64,000 nucleotides of DNA from Pseudonocardia endophytica (GCF_004339565.1 NZ_SMFZ01000001.1:2170001-2234000); one strand, 5' to 3'; numbered from the stretch's first letter, positions 29,822 through 38,773 are shown. Translations and numbers: made by a program. Notes: generated by a model not told the origin, from the sequence alone.

Positions 29822-30606
29822 AGCCCGCCCCGTTCACCTACCACCGGGCGTCGTCGGTGCGCGACGCGGTCGACCTGCTGGCCGAGCTCGCCGACGGCGA
29901 GCCGAAGCTGCTGGCAGGCGGGCAGAGCCTGGTCGCGATGATGAACTACCGGATGGCCCGGCCGGGTCACCTGGTCGATCTCACGCACGTGCCCGGCCTG
30001 GACGGGATCCAGCTCGAGGGCCCGACGCTGCGGATCGGGGCGCTCGCCACCCACCGGGCCGTCGAGAAGGCCGACCTCGGCCCCGGTTTCGCCGTGCTGT
30101 CCGCGACGATGCGCTGGGTCGGGCACCTGCCGATCCGCACCCGCGGCACGGTCGGCGGTTCGCTGGCGCACGCCGACGCCACCGCGGAATGGTGCCTGCT
30201 CGCGGTGCTGCTGGACGCCCTCGTGATCGTCGACGGCCCCGGCGGGCGGCGGGAGATCGCCGCGCGGGAGTTCTTCCACGGCCCGTTCACGACGGCGCTG
30301 GACCCGGACGAGGTGATCGTCGAGGTCGCGTTCGGCCGGCCTGCCCCGCGGGCGGCGGTCGCCGAGTACGCCGACCGGCGCGGCGACTTCGCGGTCGTCG
30401 CGGCCGGGGTGGACCTGGACACCGGCGACGTCGTGCTCGGCGGCGTCGCGCCGGTGCCGCTGCTGGTGCGCGGCGCGGGCAGCCCGGACGAGGTCGCCGA
30501 CGCGCTGGAGCTCCGCGACGAGCCCGGCGTGCCGGCGGCCTACCGGCGCGGCCTGGTCAGCACGCTCGTCGCCCGCGCCCGGGAGGAGGCGGCCTGCCGT
30601 GCGTGA
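29818..30606 (+). CDS. Molybdenum hydroxylase FAD-binding (medium) subunit
   Basis: A protein of 262 residues of the xanthine dehydrogenase/CO dehydrogenase medium-subunit family. FAD-binding motifs are KLLAGGQSLVAMMNYR near residue 33 and TRGTVGGSLAHADATAEW near residue 107. It passes electrons between the [2Fe-2S] subunit and an external acceptor. GTG 29818 overlaps the transporter stop (GTGA), and its end overlaps the large-subunit start by eight bases. Gene order is medium-large-small. This subunit is absent from the NicAB enzyme of P. putida, which uses cytochrome domains instead. Confidence 0.92.
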   Translation: MKPAPFTYHRASSVRDAVDLLAELADGEPKLLAGGQSLVAMMNYRMARPGHLVDLTHVPGLDGIQLEGPTLRIGALATHRAVEKADLGPGFAVLSATMRWVGHLPIRTRGTVGGSLAHADATAEWCLLAVLLDALVIVDGPGGRREIAAREFFHGPFTTALDPDEVIVEVAFGRPAPRAAVAEYADRRGDFAVVAAGVDLDTGDVVLGGVAPVPLLVRGAGSPDEVADALELRDEPGVPAAYRRGLVSTLVARAREEAACRA

Positions 30607-32953
30607 CCCCGGACTCCGGCCCGACGGCACGTGGGTGGGCGCCGACGTCCCGCGCCGCGAGGACCCGCGGCTGCTCACCGGGCGCGGCCGGTTCGTCGAC
30701 GACATCGAGCTGCCCCGGATGCTGCACGCCGCGTTCGTCCGCAGCACCGAGGCGCACGCCCTCGTGTCCGGTGTGGACCTGAGCGAGGTGCGGGAGGTGC
30801 CGGGGGTGGTCGCCGCGTTCGACGCGGCCGACCTGGACCTCACCGACATCACCGCGCTGCTGGACCGCCCGGCCGAGGAGTTCACGCCGACGTCGATGCC
30901 GGTGCTGGCCCTGGACAAGGTGCGCTACGTCGGCGAGCCGCTGGCCGTCGTGCTGGCCCGCGACCCGTACGCGGCCGAGGACGGTGTCGAGGCCGCCGTC
31001 GTCGACTACGAGCCGCTCGACCCGGTCGTCACCGAGGCCGCGGCGCTGGCCGCCGCCGGCCCGCCGGTGCACGACGAGGCGCCGGGCAACGTGCTCGTCG
31101 ACGTCAGCCTGTTCGCCACCGAAGGCATCGACGACGTGTTCGCCACGGCGCACACCGTCATCACGGTCGAGGCGCGCACCGGACGGCAGAACGCGCTGCC
31201 GCTGGAGACCCGCGGCGTCGTCGCCGACTGGGACGACCGCGACGAGCAGCTGCTCGTCCGCACCTGCACCCAGGTGCCGCACCAGGTCCGCACGGTGCTG
31301 GCCCGGTGCGCAGGGCTGGACGAGAAGCAGGTCCGGGTCACCGTGCCGGACATGGGCGGCGGGTTCGGGCAGAAGTGCGTCGTCGGGCGCGAGGAGATCG
31401 CCGCGGCCGCCGCGGCCCGCCTGCTGCGCAGGCCGGTGAAGTGGATCGAGGACCGGCGCGAGGCACTGACCGCGAGCTTCCTGGCCCGCGAGCAGCACTA
31501 CGTCGCGCGCGCCGCGTTCGACGCCGACGGCGCGATCCTGGCGCTGGACGCCGACATCGTCTGCGACATGGGCGCCTACTCCTGCTACCCGTTCACGGCC
31601 GGGATCGAGCCGCTGATGGCCTCGGCCGAGATGCCGGGCGTCTACCGGGTCCCCGCCTACCGGGTGCGGGGCCGCGCCGTCACCACGAACAAGGCCCCGA
31701 CAGCGCCCTACCGCGGTGTCTCGCGCCCCCAGTACGTGATGGTGATGGAACGGCTGATGGAACGCGCCGCGCGCGAGCTGGGGCTCGACGCGCTCGACGT
31801 CCGGCGCCGCAACCTGATCACCGAGTTCCCCTACCGGGGGATCAACAACGTCACCTACGACCCCGGCTCGTACCTCGAGTCGCTGGACCTCTGCGAGCGG
31901 GTGCTGCGCGACGAGGGCTGGCTCGGTCACGCCCTCGACGACGGCCGGGTGCTCGGGATCGGCTATTCCTGCTTCTCCGAGCGCACCGGCTACGGCTCCG
32001 GCGCGTTCGCCCAGCGGAAGATGCAGGTCGTCCCCGGGTTCGATCTCTCCCAGATCACGATGGACCTCGACGGCACCGTCTCGGTCACCACCGGGACGCT
32101 CTCGCACGGGCAGAGCCACGAGACGACGTTCGCCCAGATCGTCGCGGACCGGCTCGGGATCCCGTACGACAAGGTCAAGATCGTCCAGGGCGACACCGAC
32201 CGGATCACCTACGGCTGGGGCTCGTTCGCGTCCCGGTCGGTGACGATCGGCGGGTCGGCCGCCTCCGCCGCCGCGGTGAAGCTCGGCGACCAGCTCCGCG
32301 CGCTGGCCGCCCATCTGTCCGGTGTGGACGTCGACTCCTGTGAGCTCGACGGGCGGGGCGGCGTCCGCGCGGGCGAGCGGACGTACCCGTACGCGGAGCT
32401 GGCCGACGTCGCCTACCTGCGGGCGCACCTGCTGCCCAAGGACGTCGGTCCGGGTCTCACCGCGACCGCGAGCTTCGACGTCGGCGGCGACGGCACGTTC
32501 TCCAACGCCACCCACGGCTGCGTCGTCGCGCTGGACCCCGGCACCGGCGGCGTCGAGATCCTGCGCTACGTCTGCGTCGAGGACTGCGGCGTCGCGATCC
32601 ACCCGCGGGTGGTGGAGGGCCAGGCCCGCGGCGGCATCGCGCAGGGCATCGCCGGCGCGCTGTTCGAGCAGGTCACCTACGACGAGGTCGGGCAACCGCT
32701 GGCGCCGAGCTTCATGGAGTACAAGGTCCCGACCGCGTCCGAGATCCCGGACGTGCGGATCGAGCACCTCGAGACGCCGTGCGCGTTCACCGCCGACGGA
32801 GCCAAGGGAGCGGGTGAGGGCGGCACCATTGGCGCCCCGGCCGCCGTGCTCAACGCCGTCAACGACGCGTTGCGCCACACCGGGATCGAGCTCGACTCCA
32901 CCCCGATCCCCCGGGCCGCGATCTTCACCGCGCTTCAGGAGGCCACCCCATGA
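30599..32953 (+). CDS. Molybdopterin-binding large subunit, probable nicotinate 6-hydroxylase
   Basis: A molybdenum hydroxylase large subunit of 784 residues. Family motifs are GADVPRREDPRLLTGRGRF at the start, PDMGGGFGQK near residue 255, the APYRGVSRPQ cofactor loop near 370, GQSHETTFAQIVADRLG near 500 and the catalytic Glu in KGAGEGGTIGAP near 740. It would insert a water-derived hydroxyl at C6 of nicotinate. There is no CoxL-type AYXCSFR loop, so it is not a CO dehydrogenase, and no C-terminal cytochrome domains, unlike NicB. The substrate assignment rests on the operon. Confidence 0.88.
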   Translation: MRDPGLRPDGTWVGADVPRREDPRLLTGRGRFVDDIELPRMLHAAFVRSTEAHALVSGVDLSEVREVPGVVAAFDAADLDLTDITALLDRPAEEFTPTSMPVLALDKVRYVGEPLAVVLARDPYAAEDGVEAAVVDYEPLDPVVTEAAALAAAGPPVHDEAPGNVLVDVSLFATEGIDDVFATAHTVITVEARTGRQNALPLETRGVVADWDDRDEQLLVRTCTQVPHQVRTVLARCAGLDEKQVRVTVPDMGGGFGQKCVVGREEIAAAAAARLLRRPVKWIEDRREALTASFLAREQHYVARAAFDADGAILALDADIVCDMGAYSCYPFTAGIEPLMASAEMPGVYRVPAYRVRGRAVTTNKAPTAPYRGVSRPQYVMVMERLMERAARELGLDALDVRRRNLITEFPYRGINNVTYDPGSYLESLDLCERVLRDEGWLGHALDDGRVLGIGYSCFSERTGYGSGAFAQRKMQVVPGFDLSQITMDLDGTVSVTTGTLSHGQSHETTFAQIVADRLGIPYDKVKIVQGDTDRITYGWGSFASRSVTIGGSAASAAAVKLGDQLRALAAHLSGVDVDSCELDGRGGVRAGERTYPYAELADVAYLRAHLLPKDVGPGLTATASFDVGGDGTFSNATHGCVVALDPGTGGVEILRYVCVEDCGVAIHPRVVEGQARGGIAQGIAGALFEQVTYDEVGQPLAPSFMEYKVPTASEIPDVRIEHLETPCAFTADGAKGAGEGGTIGAPAAVLNAVNDALRHTGIELDSTPIPRAAIFTALQEATP

Positions 32954-33477
32954 TGACCGACATCCAGCTCGTCGAGCTGACCGTGAACGGCGAGCGCCAC
33001 GAGCTCGTGATCCCGCCACGTCGCACGCTGGCCGACGTGCTGCGCCACGACCTCGGGCTCACCGGCACGCACGTCGGGTGCGAGCACGGGATCTGCGGGG
33101 CGTGCACGGTCCTGGTCGACGGCGCACCGGCCAGGGCGTGCCTGTTGTTCGCCGCGCAGGTGGAGAACTCGGCGATCCGCACCGTGGAGTCGCTGTCCGG
33201 TCCCGGCGACGAGCTGTCCGACCTGCAGCGGGCGTTCGCCGACCACCACGGCCTGCAGTGCGGGTTCTGCACGCCCGGGTTCCTCATGCTCGCCGAGGGC
33301 TATCTCGCCGACGAGCCGGACGCGACGCGGGAGGACATCCGCGAGGTCGTCTCGTCGAACCTCTGCCGCTGCACCGGCTACCAGACCATCACCGACGCGA
33401 TCGACGACTGCGCGTCGCGGCGCCGCGCGGCGCTGCAGAGCGCGCTGCTGTCGACACAGGACGGGAGCACCGCATGA
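32950..33477 (+). CDS. Molybdenum hydroxylase [2Fe-2S] small subunit
   Basis: A protein of 175 residues with two [2Fe-2S] clusters. The plant-type cluster cysteines are in GCEHGICGACTVLVDG plus ARACLLF, and the helical-domain cluster in LQCGFCTPGF and NLCRCTGYQ. It relays electrons from the molybdenum site to the FAD subunit. Overlaps of four bases on each side (with the large subunit and nicF) show tight translational coupling. A C-terminal tail of about 20 residues after the last helix is unremarkable. Confidence 0.93.
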   Translation: MMTDIQLVELTVNGERHELVIPPRRTLADVLRHDLGLTGTHVGCEHGICGACTVLVDGAPARACLLFAAQVENSAIRTVESLSGPGDELSDLQRAFADHHGLQCGFCTPGFLMLAEGYLADEPDATREDIREVVSSNLCRCTGYQTITDAIDDCASRRRAALQSALLSTQDGSTA

Positions 33478-34112
33478 GCCTGCACGGAGCCGAGACCGAC
33501 GCCACCTACGCCGCCGCCGGGTTCGGGGCGGCCACCCGGCGCGGTCCCCGGCCCGCCGTCGTCGTCGTGGACCTGACGGCCGGGTTCACCGACCCGTCGT
33601 ACCCGACCGGCAGCGACCTGTCCGCCGTCGTCGCGGCGACGTCGTCGCTGGTCGAGGCCGCGCGCCCGCTCGGGGCGCCGGTCGCGTGGACGACGATCGC
33701 GTTCACGCCCGCCGAGCGCGACACGCTGCCGTGGCTGGTGAAGGTGCCCGGCATGCGCGGGCTCATGGTCGGCTCGGACGCGGCCGCGTTCGACGCCCGG
33801 CTCGACGTCCGCGCCGACGACCACACGATCACGAAGAAGGGCGCGTCGGCGTTCTTCGACACCGGGCTGGCCAGCCTGCTGCGTGCGTCCGGTGTGGACA
33901 CCGTCCTGGTCTGCGGCGCCACCACAAGCGGGTGTGTCCGGGCCACCGCGGTCGACGCCGTCCAGTCCGGTTTCGGCGTGCTCGTACCGCGCGAGTGCGT
34001 CGGCGACCGGGCCGCGGGTCCGCACGAGGCCACCCTGTTCGACATCGACGCCAAGTACGGCGACGTGCTCTCCCTCGACGACGCCGTCGGCTACCTCAAG
34101 GAGCTCGCGTGA
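33474..34112 (+). CDS. nicF: Maleamate amidohydrolase NicF
   Basis: An isochorismatase-fold cysteine hydrolase of 212 residues, the same length as known NicF (about 213), that cleaves maleamate to maleate and ammonia. The triad is Asp in VVVDLTAGFTDP near residue 33, Lys in ITKKGASAFF near 123 and Cys in TTSGCVRATAVD near 154. Its ATG overlaps the small-subunit stop and its stop overlaps nicD. Compared with PncA in this window it lacks the metal-ligand DxHxxDH motif, as expected for this branch. Confidence 0.9.
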   Translation: MSLHGAETDATYAAAGFGAATRRGPRPAVVVVDLTAGFTDPSYPTGSDLSAVVAATSSLVEAARPLGAPVAWTTIAFTPAERDTLPWLVKVPGMRGLMVGSDAAAFDARLDVRADDHTITKKGASAFFDTGLASLLRASGVDTVLVCGATTSGCVRATAVDAVQSGFGVLVPRECVGDRAAGPHEATLFDIDAKYGDVLSLDDAVGYLKELA

Positions 34113-34960
34113 CCACAACGCTCACAGCCCGCCAGGTCCGCCAGGACGCGCTGGCCGATCTCGCCGACGTCCCGGCGACGTCCCGCTGGGTCCGCAACGG
34201 CGACGTGCGCCTGCACGCGCTCGACTACGGCGGCGACGGCAGGCCGGTGCTCGTACTCCCCGGCATCACCAGCCCTGCGGTCACTCTTGCCTTCGTCGCG
34301 CGCGAGCTGACCGATCTGTGCCGTCCGATCGTGCTCGACGTCCGTGGGCGGGGCCTGTCCGACTCCGGCGACTCCTGGACGCTTGACGACTACGCCGACG
34401 ACGTGCTCTCCGTCCTGGACGGGTTCGGGCTCGGCGGCGAGACGGTCCTGTTCGGACACTCGATGGGCGCGCGGATCGCCTCGGTCGCCGCGACCTACCG
34501 TCCGCTGCGCGGGGCCCTCCTCGTCGACCCCCCGCTGTCCGGACCGGGTCGCGGTCCCTACCCGACGACGCTGGAGGCGTTCCTCGGCCAGCTGCACGAG
34601 GCGCAGCGCGGCACCGACGCCGACGAGGTCGCGAAGGCGTGGCCGCGCTGGCCGCGAGCCGAGCAGGAGCTGCGGGCGCGGTGGCTGTCGTCGTGCGACG
34701 AGGCCGCAATCCGCGCCACCCACGCCGGGTTCGAGAGCGAGGACTTCTTCACGGCGTGGCCGTCGGTCCCGGCCCCGGTGACCGTCCTGTACGGCGCGGA
34801 CTCCCCCGTCGTCACGGCCGACGGCGCGGCGGAGGTCGCCGGCAGGAACCCGCGCGCCGACGTCGTCGCGGTCCCGGACGCCGGACACATGGTGTTCTGG
34901 GACAACCCGGCGGTCGCCATGGCTCTGCTGCGCGACGCCCTGGAGCCCCTGGTCCGCTGA
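34109..34960 (+). CDS. nicD: N-formylmaleamate deformylase NicD
   Basis: An alpha/beta hydrolase of 283 residues that removes formate from N-formylmaleamate. The nucleophile elbow is GHSMGARIA near residue 116; acid Asp is in LYGADSPVV near 232 and His in DAGHMVFWDNP near 260. GTG 34109 overlaps the nicF stop. It closes the seven-gene operon, followed by a large perfect hairpin. Alone it would be called a generic hydrolase; the order after NicX and before NicF in the pathway makes the assignment. Confidence 0.88.
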   Translation: MTTTLTARQVRQDALADLADVPATSRWVRNGDVRLHALDYGGDGRPVLVLPGITSPAVTLAFVARELTDLCRPIVLDVRGRGLSDSGDSWTLDDYADDVLSVLDGFGLGGETVLFGHSMGARIASVAATYRPLRGALLVDPPLSGPGRGPYPTTLEAFLGQLHEAQRGTDADEVAKAWPRWPRAEQELRARWLSSCDEAAIRATHAGFESEDFFTAWPSVPAPVTVLYGADSPVVTADGAAEVAGRNPRADVVAVPDAGHMVFWDNPAVAMALLRDALEPLVR

Positions 34961-35082
34961 CCGACCCGCGACGGGTCCGGCGTCCGTACCGATCGCGGTA
35001 CGAACGACGCTCGTCACGGCGTCGGCGCGGTGGCGCTCCTCCCACCCGTCCACCGCAACCTGCCACCCGACCGGGGGTCGCG

Positions 35083-35134
35083 GATCGAGTGGTGGGTTGT
35101 GGCGGTCGCGCCCGCCACAACCCACCACTCGATC
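35083..35134. terminator. Bidirectional hairpin between nicD and nicE
   Basis: Perfect 22-bp arms, starting GATCGAGTGGTGGG and ending CCCACCACTCGATC, around an eight-base loop. It lies midway between convergent nicD and nicE ends, so it should stop transcription from both sides. Confidence 0.8.
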
Positions 35135-35157
35135 GCTGCGAACGACACGCGTGCGGG

Positions 35158-35907
35158 TCAGCCCGCCAGGAGCGCCCCGGCGCCGGGGACGCGCGGCTCC
35201 AGGCCCAGCTCGGTGAGGAGCCGGTGGGTCGTGGCGGTGGCCGCGGACAGCACCGGGATCCCGATCTCGTCCTGGACGGGCTGGATGCTCGGCAGCGACG
35301 GCATCTGCACGCACGCGCTCAGCACGAGCGCGTCGGCACCTCCGAGGTCCAGCTTCCGGTGGTGCTCGCGCAGGTCGGCCGGGTCCAGACGGGCGACGGC
35401 GAGGTTGTCCGGCACCTGCAGCGAGAGCGAGTCGACGACCTCGACGCCCGCGTCCTCGAGGTAGTCCACGACGGCCTTCGTCAGCGGCTCCATGTACGGC
35501 GTGATGATCGCGACCCGCCGCGCGCCGAGCGCGGCGATGCCGGACAGCAGCGCCCCGGCGCTGGACACGACCGGCGCCTGCGCGCCCTCGGCCCGCAGCG
35601 CCGCGGTGATGTCGTCCTCGGCCGTGCAGTGGAATCCGGGCCCCTGGGCCATGATCGCGACCAGGCAGGCGGTGGCGACGACGTCCGGGCGCGCGTCGGC
35701 GAGCTCCGTCGCCGCCCGCTGCGCCTGGGCGTTCATCGCCCGCAGCTGCTCGGGGGTCACGTGCTGCATCCGGGCGCGTGCCGCGTGGAAGACGAACCGG
35801 TCCTCCGGGATCACCTCCTCGCGGGCGCGCAGCATCCGCGGGAGCTCGGTCTCCATCGTGAGGTTCGAGCTCGGGACGATCATCCCCACATGATGGTCAC
35901 GCGTCAT
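35158..35907 (-). CDS. nicE: Maleate cis-trans isomerase NicE
   Basis: An Asp/Glu racemase-superfamily enzyme of 249 residues (NicE is about 250) that isomerises maleate to fumarate, the last pathway step. The two catalytic cysteines are in VATACLVAIMAQG near residue 82 and LVLSACVQMPS near residue 195. The N-terminal GMIVPSSNLTMETELP is characteristic of maleate isomerases. ATG 35907 overlaps the nicX stop as ATGA. Confidence 0.92.
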   Translation of the reverse strand: MTRDHHVGMIVPSSNLTMETELPRMLRAREEVIPEDRFVFHAARARMQHVTPEQLRAMNAQAQRAATELADARPDVVATACLVAIMAQGPGFHCTAEDDITAALRAEGAQAPVVSSAGALLSGIAALGARRVAIITPYMEPLTKAVVDYLEDAGVEVVDSLSLQVPDNLAVARLDPADLREHHRKLDLGGADALVLSACVQMPSLPSIQPVQDEIGIPVLSAATATTHRLLTELGLEPRVPGAGALLAG

Positions 35908-36950
35908 CGGCGCGACACCGGCTTCATCTCGGGCACGGTCAGCGCGCCGGCGTCGACGATCAGCTCGTCGTCGAGGTAGAGCGAGTTGCCGCGCATCGGG
36001 ATGTCGAAGTGGCATGCGGTGTCGTTCGGGCCGCCGAGCTCGTTGTTCGGGCCGATCGAGAACATCACGTTGCCGTAGAAGCTGCGCAGCTCCATGCCCA
36101 TCCCGCCGCCGAACTGGGTCAGGCCGTGCCAGTGCGCGCGCTCGTCGAGACCCCAGCCGACGTGGCTCATGCCGTAGCCGCGCGGGTCGTCGAAGCTCTC
36201 GATGTAGGAGCGCAACAGGTCGGCGTCCAGGCCGGAGGATCCGGCGCCGCCGCGGATGTCCCGGATGAAGCCCTGTTCGATGGTGATCTCCACCGGGGTC
36301 TGGACGTAGGTGTTGAACGGCAGGAGCACGTCGCCCGGCGCGAGGACGATCGTCCCGTCGACGCCGTCGTCGGAGCCGCCGGTGAACACGAACGCGGCCG
36401 GCCAGTGGTCCCACCGACCGGGGGTGTCGGTGTAGCCGTACTCGCTCATCGTCGGGTACATGCCGAGCTGGTAGGTCACGTCCGTGCCGTGCGGGCTGGT
36501 GATCCGCATCGAGGACGCCTTGGCCAGCAGCTCCGCACCGGTCTCGACGCGCTCGCGCAGCTCGGTCGTCGGCATCAGCCGGGCGAGCAGCTCCGGCGGC
36601 TCGACGGCGGTGAGGATGCGGGTCCCGGCGTCCTGGATCGCGAACTGCTCGGGGCTGAACAGCAGGAACGTGCAGTCGACGACCATGTCCGCGGCCTTCA
36701 GCGCCTCGACGGCGAGCGGGATGTTCCCGAGCCCGGAGTCGCCGACCGCCCAGGCTCCGCTCGCGCTCGCCGGGGACGGCAGCCGCATGTGGTAGCCGGT
36801 CGCCCCGAGCTTCTGGATCGCCCAGAGGAACGCGTCGGCGTACTCGGTCCGCTCGGCGCCGCGGGTCAGCACGACGACGGTCTCGCCCTCGTGCACGCCG
36901 GACAGCGTCAGCTGCTGCAGGCAGATGTCGTTGAACAGGTTCTGGTCCAT
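35904..36950 (-). CDS. nicX: 2,5-dihydroxypyridine 5,6-dioxygenase NicX
   Basis: A non-heme iron ring-cleaving dioxygenase of 348 residues (NicX is about 350) with the M29 aminopeptidase-like fold. It converts 2,5-dihydroxypyridine to N-formylmaleamate. Likely iron ligands are His in YGMSHVGWGLDERAHW near residue 265 and the His-x-Asp in DTACHFDIP near residue 317. ATG 36950 is supported by GGAGGTGG seven bases upstream; an upstream reading would run through the operator. It is first in the nicX-nicE operon and faces the main nic operon. Confidence 0.93.
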   Translation of the reverse strand: MDQNLFNDICLQQLTLSGVHEGETVVVLTRGAERTEYADAFLWAIQKLGATGYHMRLPSPASASGAWAVGDSGLGNIPLAVEALKAADMVVDCTFLLFSPEQFAIQDAGTRILTAVEPPELLARLMPTTELRERVETGAELLAKASSMRITSPHGTDVTYQLGMYPTMSEYGYTDTPGRWDHWPAAFVFTGGSDDGVDGTIVLAPGDVLLPFNTYVQTPVEITIEQGFIRDIRGGAGSSGLDADLLRSYIESFDDPRGYGMSHVGWGLDERAHWHGLTQFGGGMGMELRSFYGNVMFSIGPNNELGGPNDTACHFDIPMRGNSLYLDDELIVDAGALTVPEMKPVSRR

Positions 36951-36967
36951 CGCGACCACCTCCGTGT

Positions 36968-37009
36968 CTCGGATTATTAATCCGAGCACGTACTATCCGG
37001 GGACGCAAG
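36968..37009 (-). promoter_or_regulatory. nicX promoter with shared operator block and palindrome
   Basis: On the minus strand CTTGCGT (37003-37009), three bases, then the same 22-bp block found at 27031 (here 36978-36999). Next comes the perfect palindrome CTCGGATTATTAATCCGAG (36968-36986), overlapping the proposed -10 TCGGAT and start point. The leader is about 24 bases. This is a very well placed repressor site. Confidence 0.78.
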
Positions 37010-37094
37010 ACCTGAGCGACGAGGAAACAGAACCGTCACGATCTCCCGCCGCGCCGTCGCAGCCTCCCCACGCGCCGTCACGGCCTCCTGACGG

Positions 37095-37146
37095 GAACGA
37101 ACGGCACCTTCGAGCAGTGTCACTGCTCGAAGGTGCCGTTCGTTCG
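37095..37146. repeat. Dispersed 53-bp hairpin repeat, copy 3
   Basis: Arms starting GAACGAACGGCACCTTCG pair perfectly around AGCAGTGTCACTGCT. It lies between the secreted hydrolase end (37223) and the nicX promoter, marking the right border of the nic module. Confidence 0.85.
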
Positions 37147-37222
37147 GGACCCCGGGGGCGGTGCCGGCGCGGAGCCGGGCGCGGGTCGGCGCGGTGCCGG
37201 CGCGCGGGTCGGCTCCGGGTGG

Positions 37223-38773
37223 TCAGGCGCCGCCGGTCGGGGCCGGGGCGGGCTTCGTCGGGTCCGGCTGCGGGAGGGGCTCGCACTGCTTGTCCGACCG
37301 GTTCCCCGGCACGCGCTTCGGGAGCGCCCCGGTGGACAGGTAGTCGGCGATCGCGTTGTCCGTGCACGCCACCCCGGACAGCGACGACGAGTGCGACGTC
37401 CCGCCGACGCCCTCGATCAGCGAGGACTTCGGGAACAGGCGACGGGCGTTCAGCGCGCCGGGGAACGGCGTGGCGCCGTCGTACGTCTCGGCGATCAGCA
37501 GCGGACCGCCCGCGACCCGGAACCCGTTCACGATCGGCTTCGGGCCGGGCTTGACCGGCCAGTCGCGGCACGGCGCGTTGTACCAGGCGTTGCCCCAGGT
37601 CTCGAACTTCGCCTTCCGGTCGGTGCGGGTGTTGTCCCGCTGCCAGGTGTTCCAGCTCGTCGGGAACGGGGCGTCCGTGCACTGCGTGGCGAGGTAGACG
37701 GCGTAGTTGTTGTCGTCGGTGGGCGACCCGGCGTTGTCGTAGGCGGCCTTCAACGCCGCCGAGTCCTGCCGGATCGCGCCCGCGACGAACGCGTCCGCGG
37801 TCGCCGTCCACTCACCGGCGTTGTAGCCGGCGCGCAGGAAGATGTCGGTCCATTCCGACGACCCGATCTTGCCGCCCGCCGGTGCCTTGCGGAGCTTCGC
37901 GGCCTCGTCGTAGAAGCGCTTCTCGACGGCGTCGCCGGAGTTCCCGAGGTGGTAGACGGAGTCGTACTTGGCGACCCAGTCGAAGAACGCCTGGATGTTG
38001 TGCTCGAACGCGACGTCCTGGTTCAGGTTGGCCTGGTACCACCAGTCCCGCTGGTCGACGACGCCGTCGAGCACCATCCGCCGGACCTTGTCCGGGAACA
38101 TCGTCGCGTAGACCTGGCCGAGGAACGTGCCGTAGGAGAAGCCGTAGTAGTTGATCTGCTTGGCGCCGAGGGCCTGGCGGATCAGGTCCATGTCGCGGAC
38201 CGTGTCCTCGGTACGGAGGTGCTTGAGCAGCTCGCCGCCCTTGGCCTTGCACGCGTCGGCGTAGGCCTTCGCCTTCGGCAGCCAGGCCGCGACGGCGCCG
38301 TTCTCCGGGCGGTAGTCGGGCCGGTTGTAGCCGCCGTAGTCCGAGTCGCAGCTCAGTGCGGGCTTGCTGGCGCCGACGCCGCGCGGGTCGAAGCCGATCC
38401 AGTCGTAGGCGCCGCCGACGCCGCGTGGCACGGACGCGCCGAGCCGGGACAGCGACAGCCCCGGCCCTCCGGGACCGCCCGGGTTCACCAGCATGACGCC
38501 CTGGGCCTGCGCGTCCGGCACGGTGTGCTTCACGCGCGAGACGGCGAGCTGGATCGTCGGGCCGGTGGGCTTCGCGTGGTCCATCGGCACGGTCACGAAG
38601 CCGCACTCGGCCTTGGCCTGCTGCAACGCGGGCGAGGAGCACGGCCCCCACCTGATCGGGGCGGGCGGGGGTGGCGCGGGGGCGGCCGGGGCGGCCTGCG
38701 CGACGGGTGCCGCGAGCACCGAGCCGAACCCGACCAGACCTGCCGTCAGTACCGAGACCAGCGTCCTGCGCAC
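37223..38773 (-). CDS. Secreted alpha/beta hydrolase, tripeptidyl aminopeptidase-like
   Basis: An exported hydrolase of 516 residues resembling Streptomyces SlpD/SlpE-type and tripeptidyl aminopeptidases. The signal peptide (MRRTLVSVLTAGLVGFGS) ends near APVAQA. The oxyanion loop NPGGPGGPGLS is near residue 97, the nucleophile elbow GFSYGTFLG near 195, acid Asp in ETYDGATPF near 430 and His in GGTSHSSSL near 455. Paired cysteines suit an extracytoplasmic enzyme. It starts at GTG 38773 after a G-rich ribosome site and follows the glycosyltransferase gene by 147 bases. Confidence 0.88.
   Translation of the reverse strand: MRRTLVSVLTAGLVGFGSVLAAPVAQAAPAAPAPPPPAPIRWGPCSSPALQQAKAECGFVTVPMDHAKPTGPTIQLAVSRVKHTVPDAQAQGVMLVNPGGPGGPGLSLSRLGASVPRGVGGAYDWIGFDPRGVGASKPALSCDSDYGGYNRPDYRPENGAVAAWLPKAKAYADACKAKGGELLKHLRTEDTVRDMDLIRQALGAKQINYYGFSYGTFLGQVYATMFPDKVRRMVLDGVVDQRDWWYQANLNQDVAFEHNIQAFFDWVAKYDSVYHLGNSGDAVEKRFYDEAAKLRKAPAGGKIGSSEWTDIFLRAGYNAGEWTATADAFVAGAIRQDSAALKAAYDNAGSPTDDNNYAVYLATQCTDAPFPTSWNTWQRDNTRTDRKAKFETWGNAWYNAPCRDWPVKPGPKPIVNGFRVAGGPLLIAETYDGATPFPGALNARRLFPKSSLIEGVGGTSHSSSLSGVACTDNAIADYLSTGALPKRVPGNRSDKQCEPLPQPDPTKPAPAPTGGA

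Noticed and set aside
30599..32953. CO dehydrogenase large subunit (coxL)
   Set aside because: The diagnostic AYXCSFR loop is absent and the operon is otherwise the nicotinate pathway.
24738..37146. Hairpin copies as ends of one composite transposon carrying box or nic genes
   Set aside because: No transposase or integrase gene is present and no target duplications can be shown; module-border placement is recorded as a finding only.
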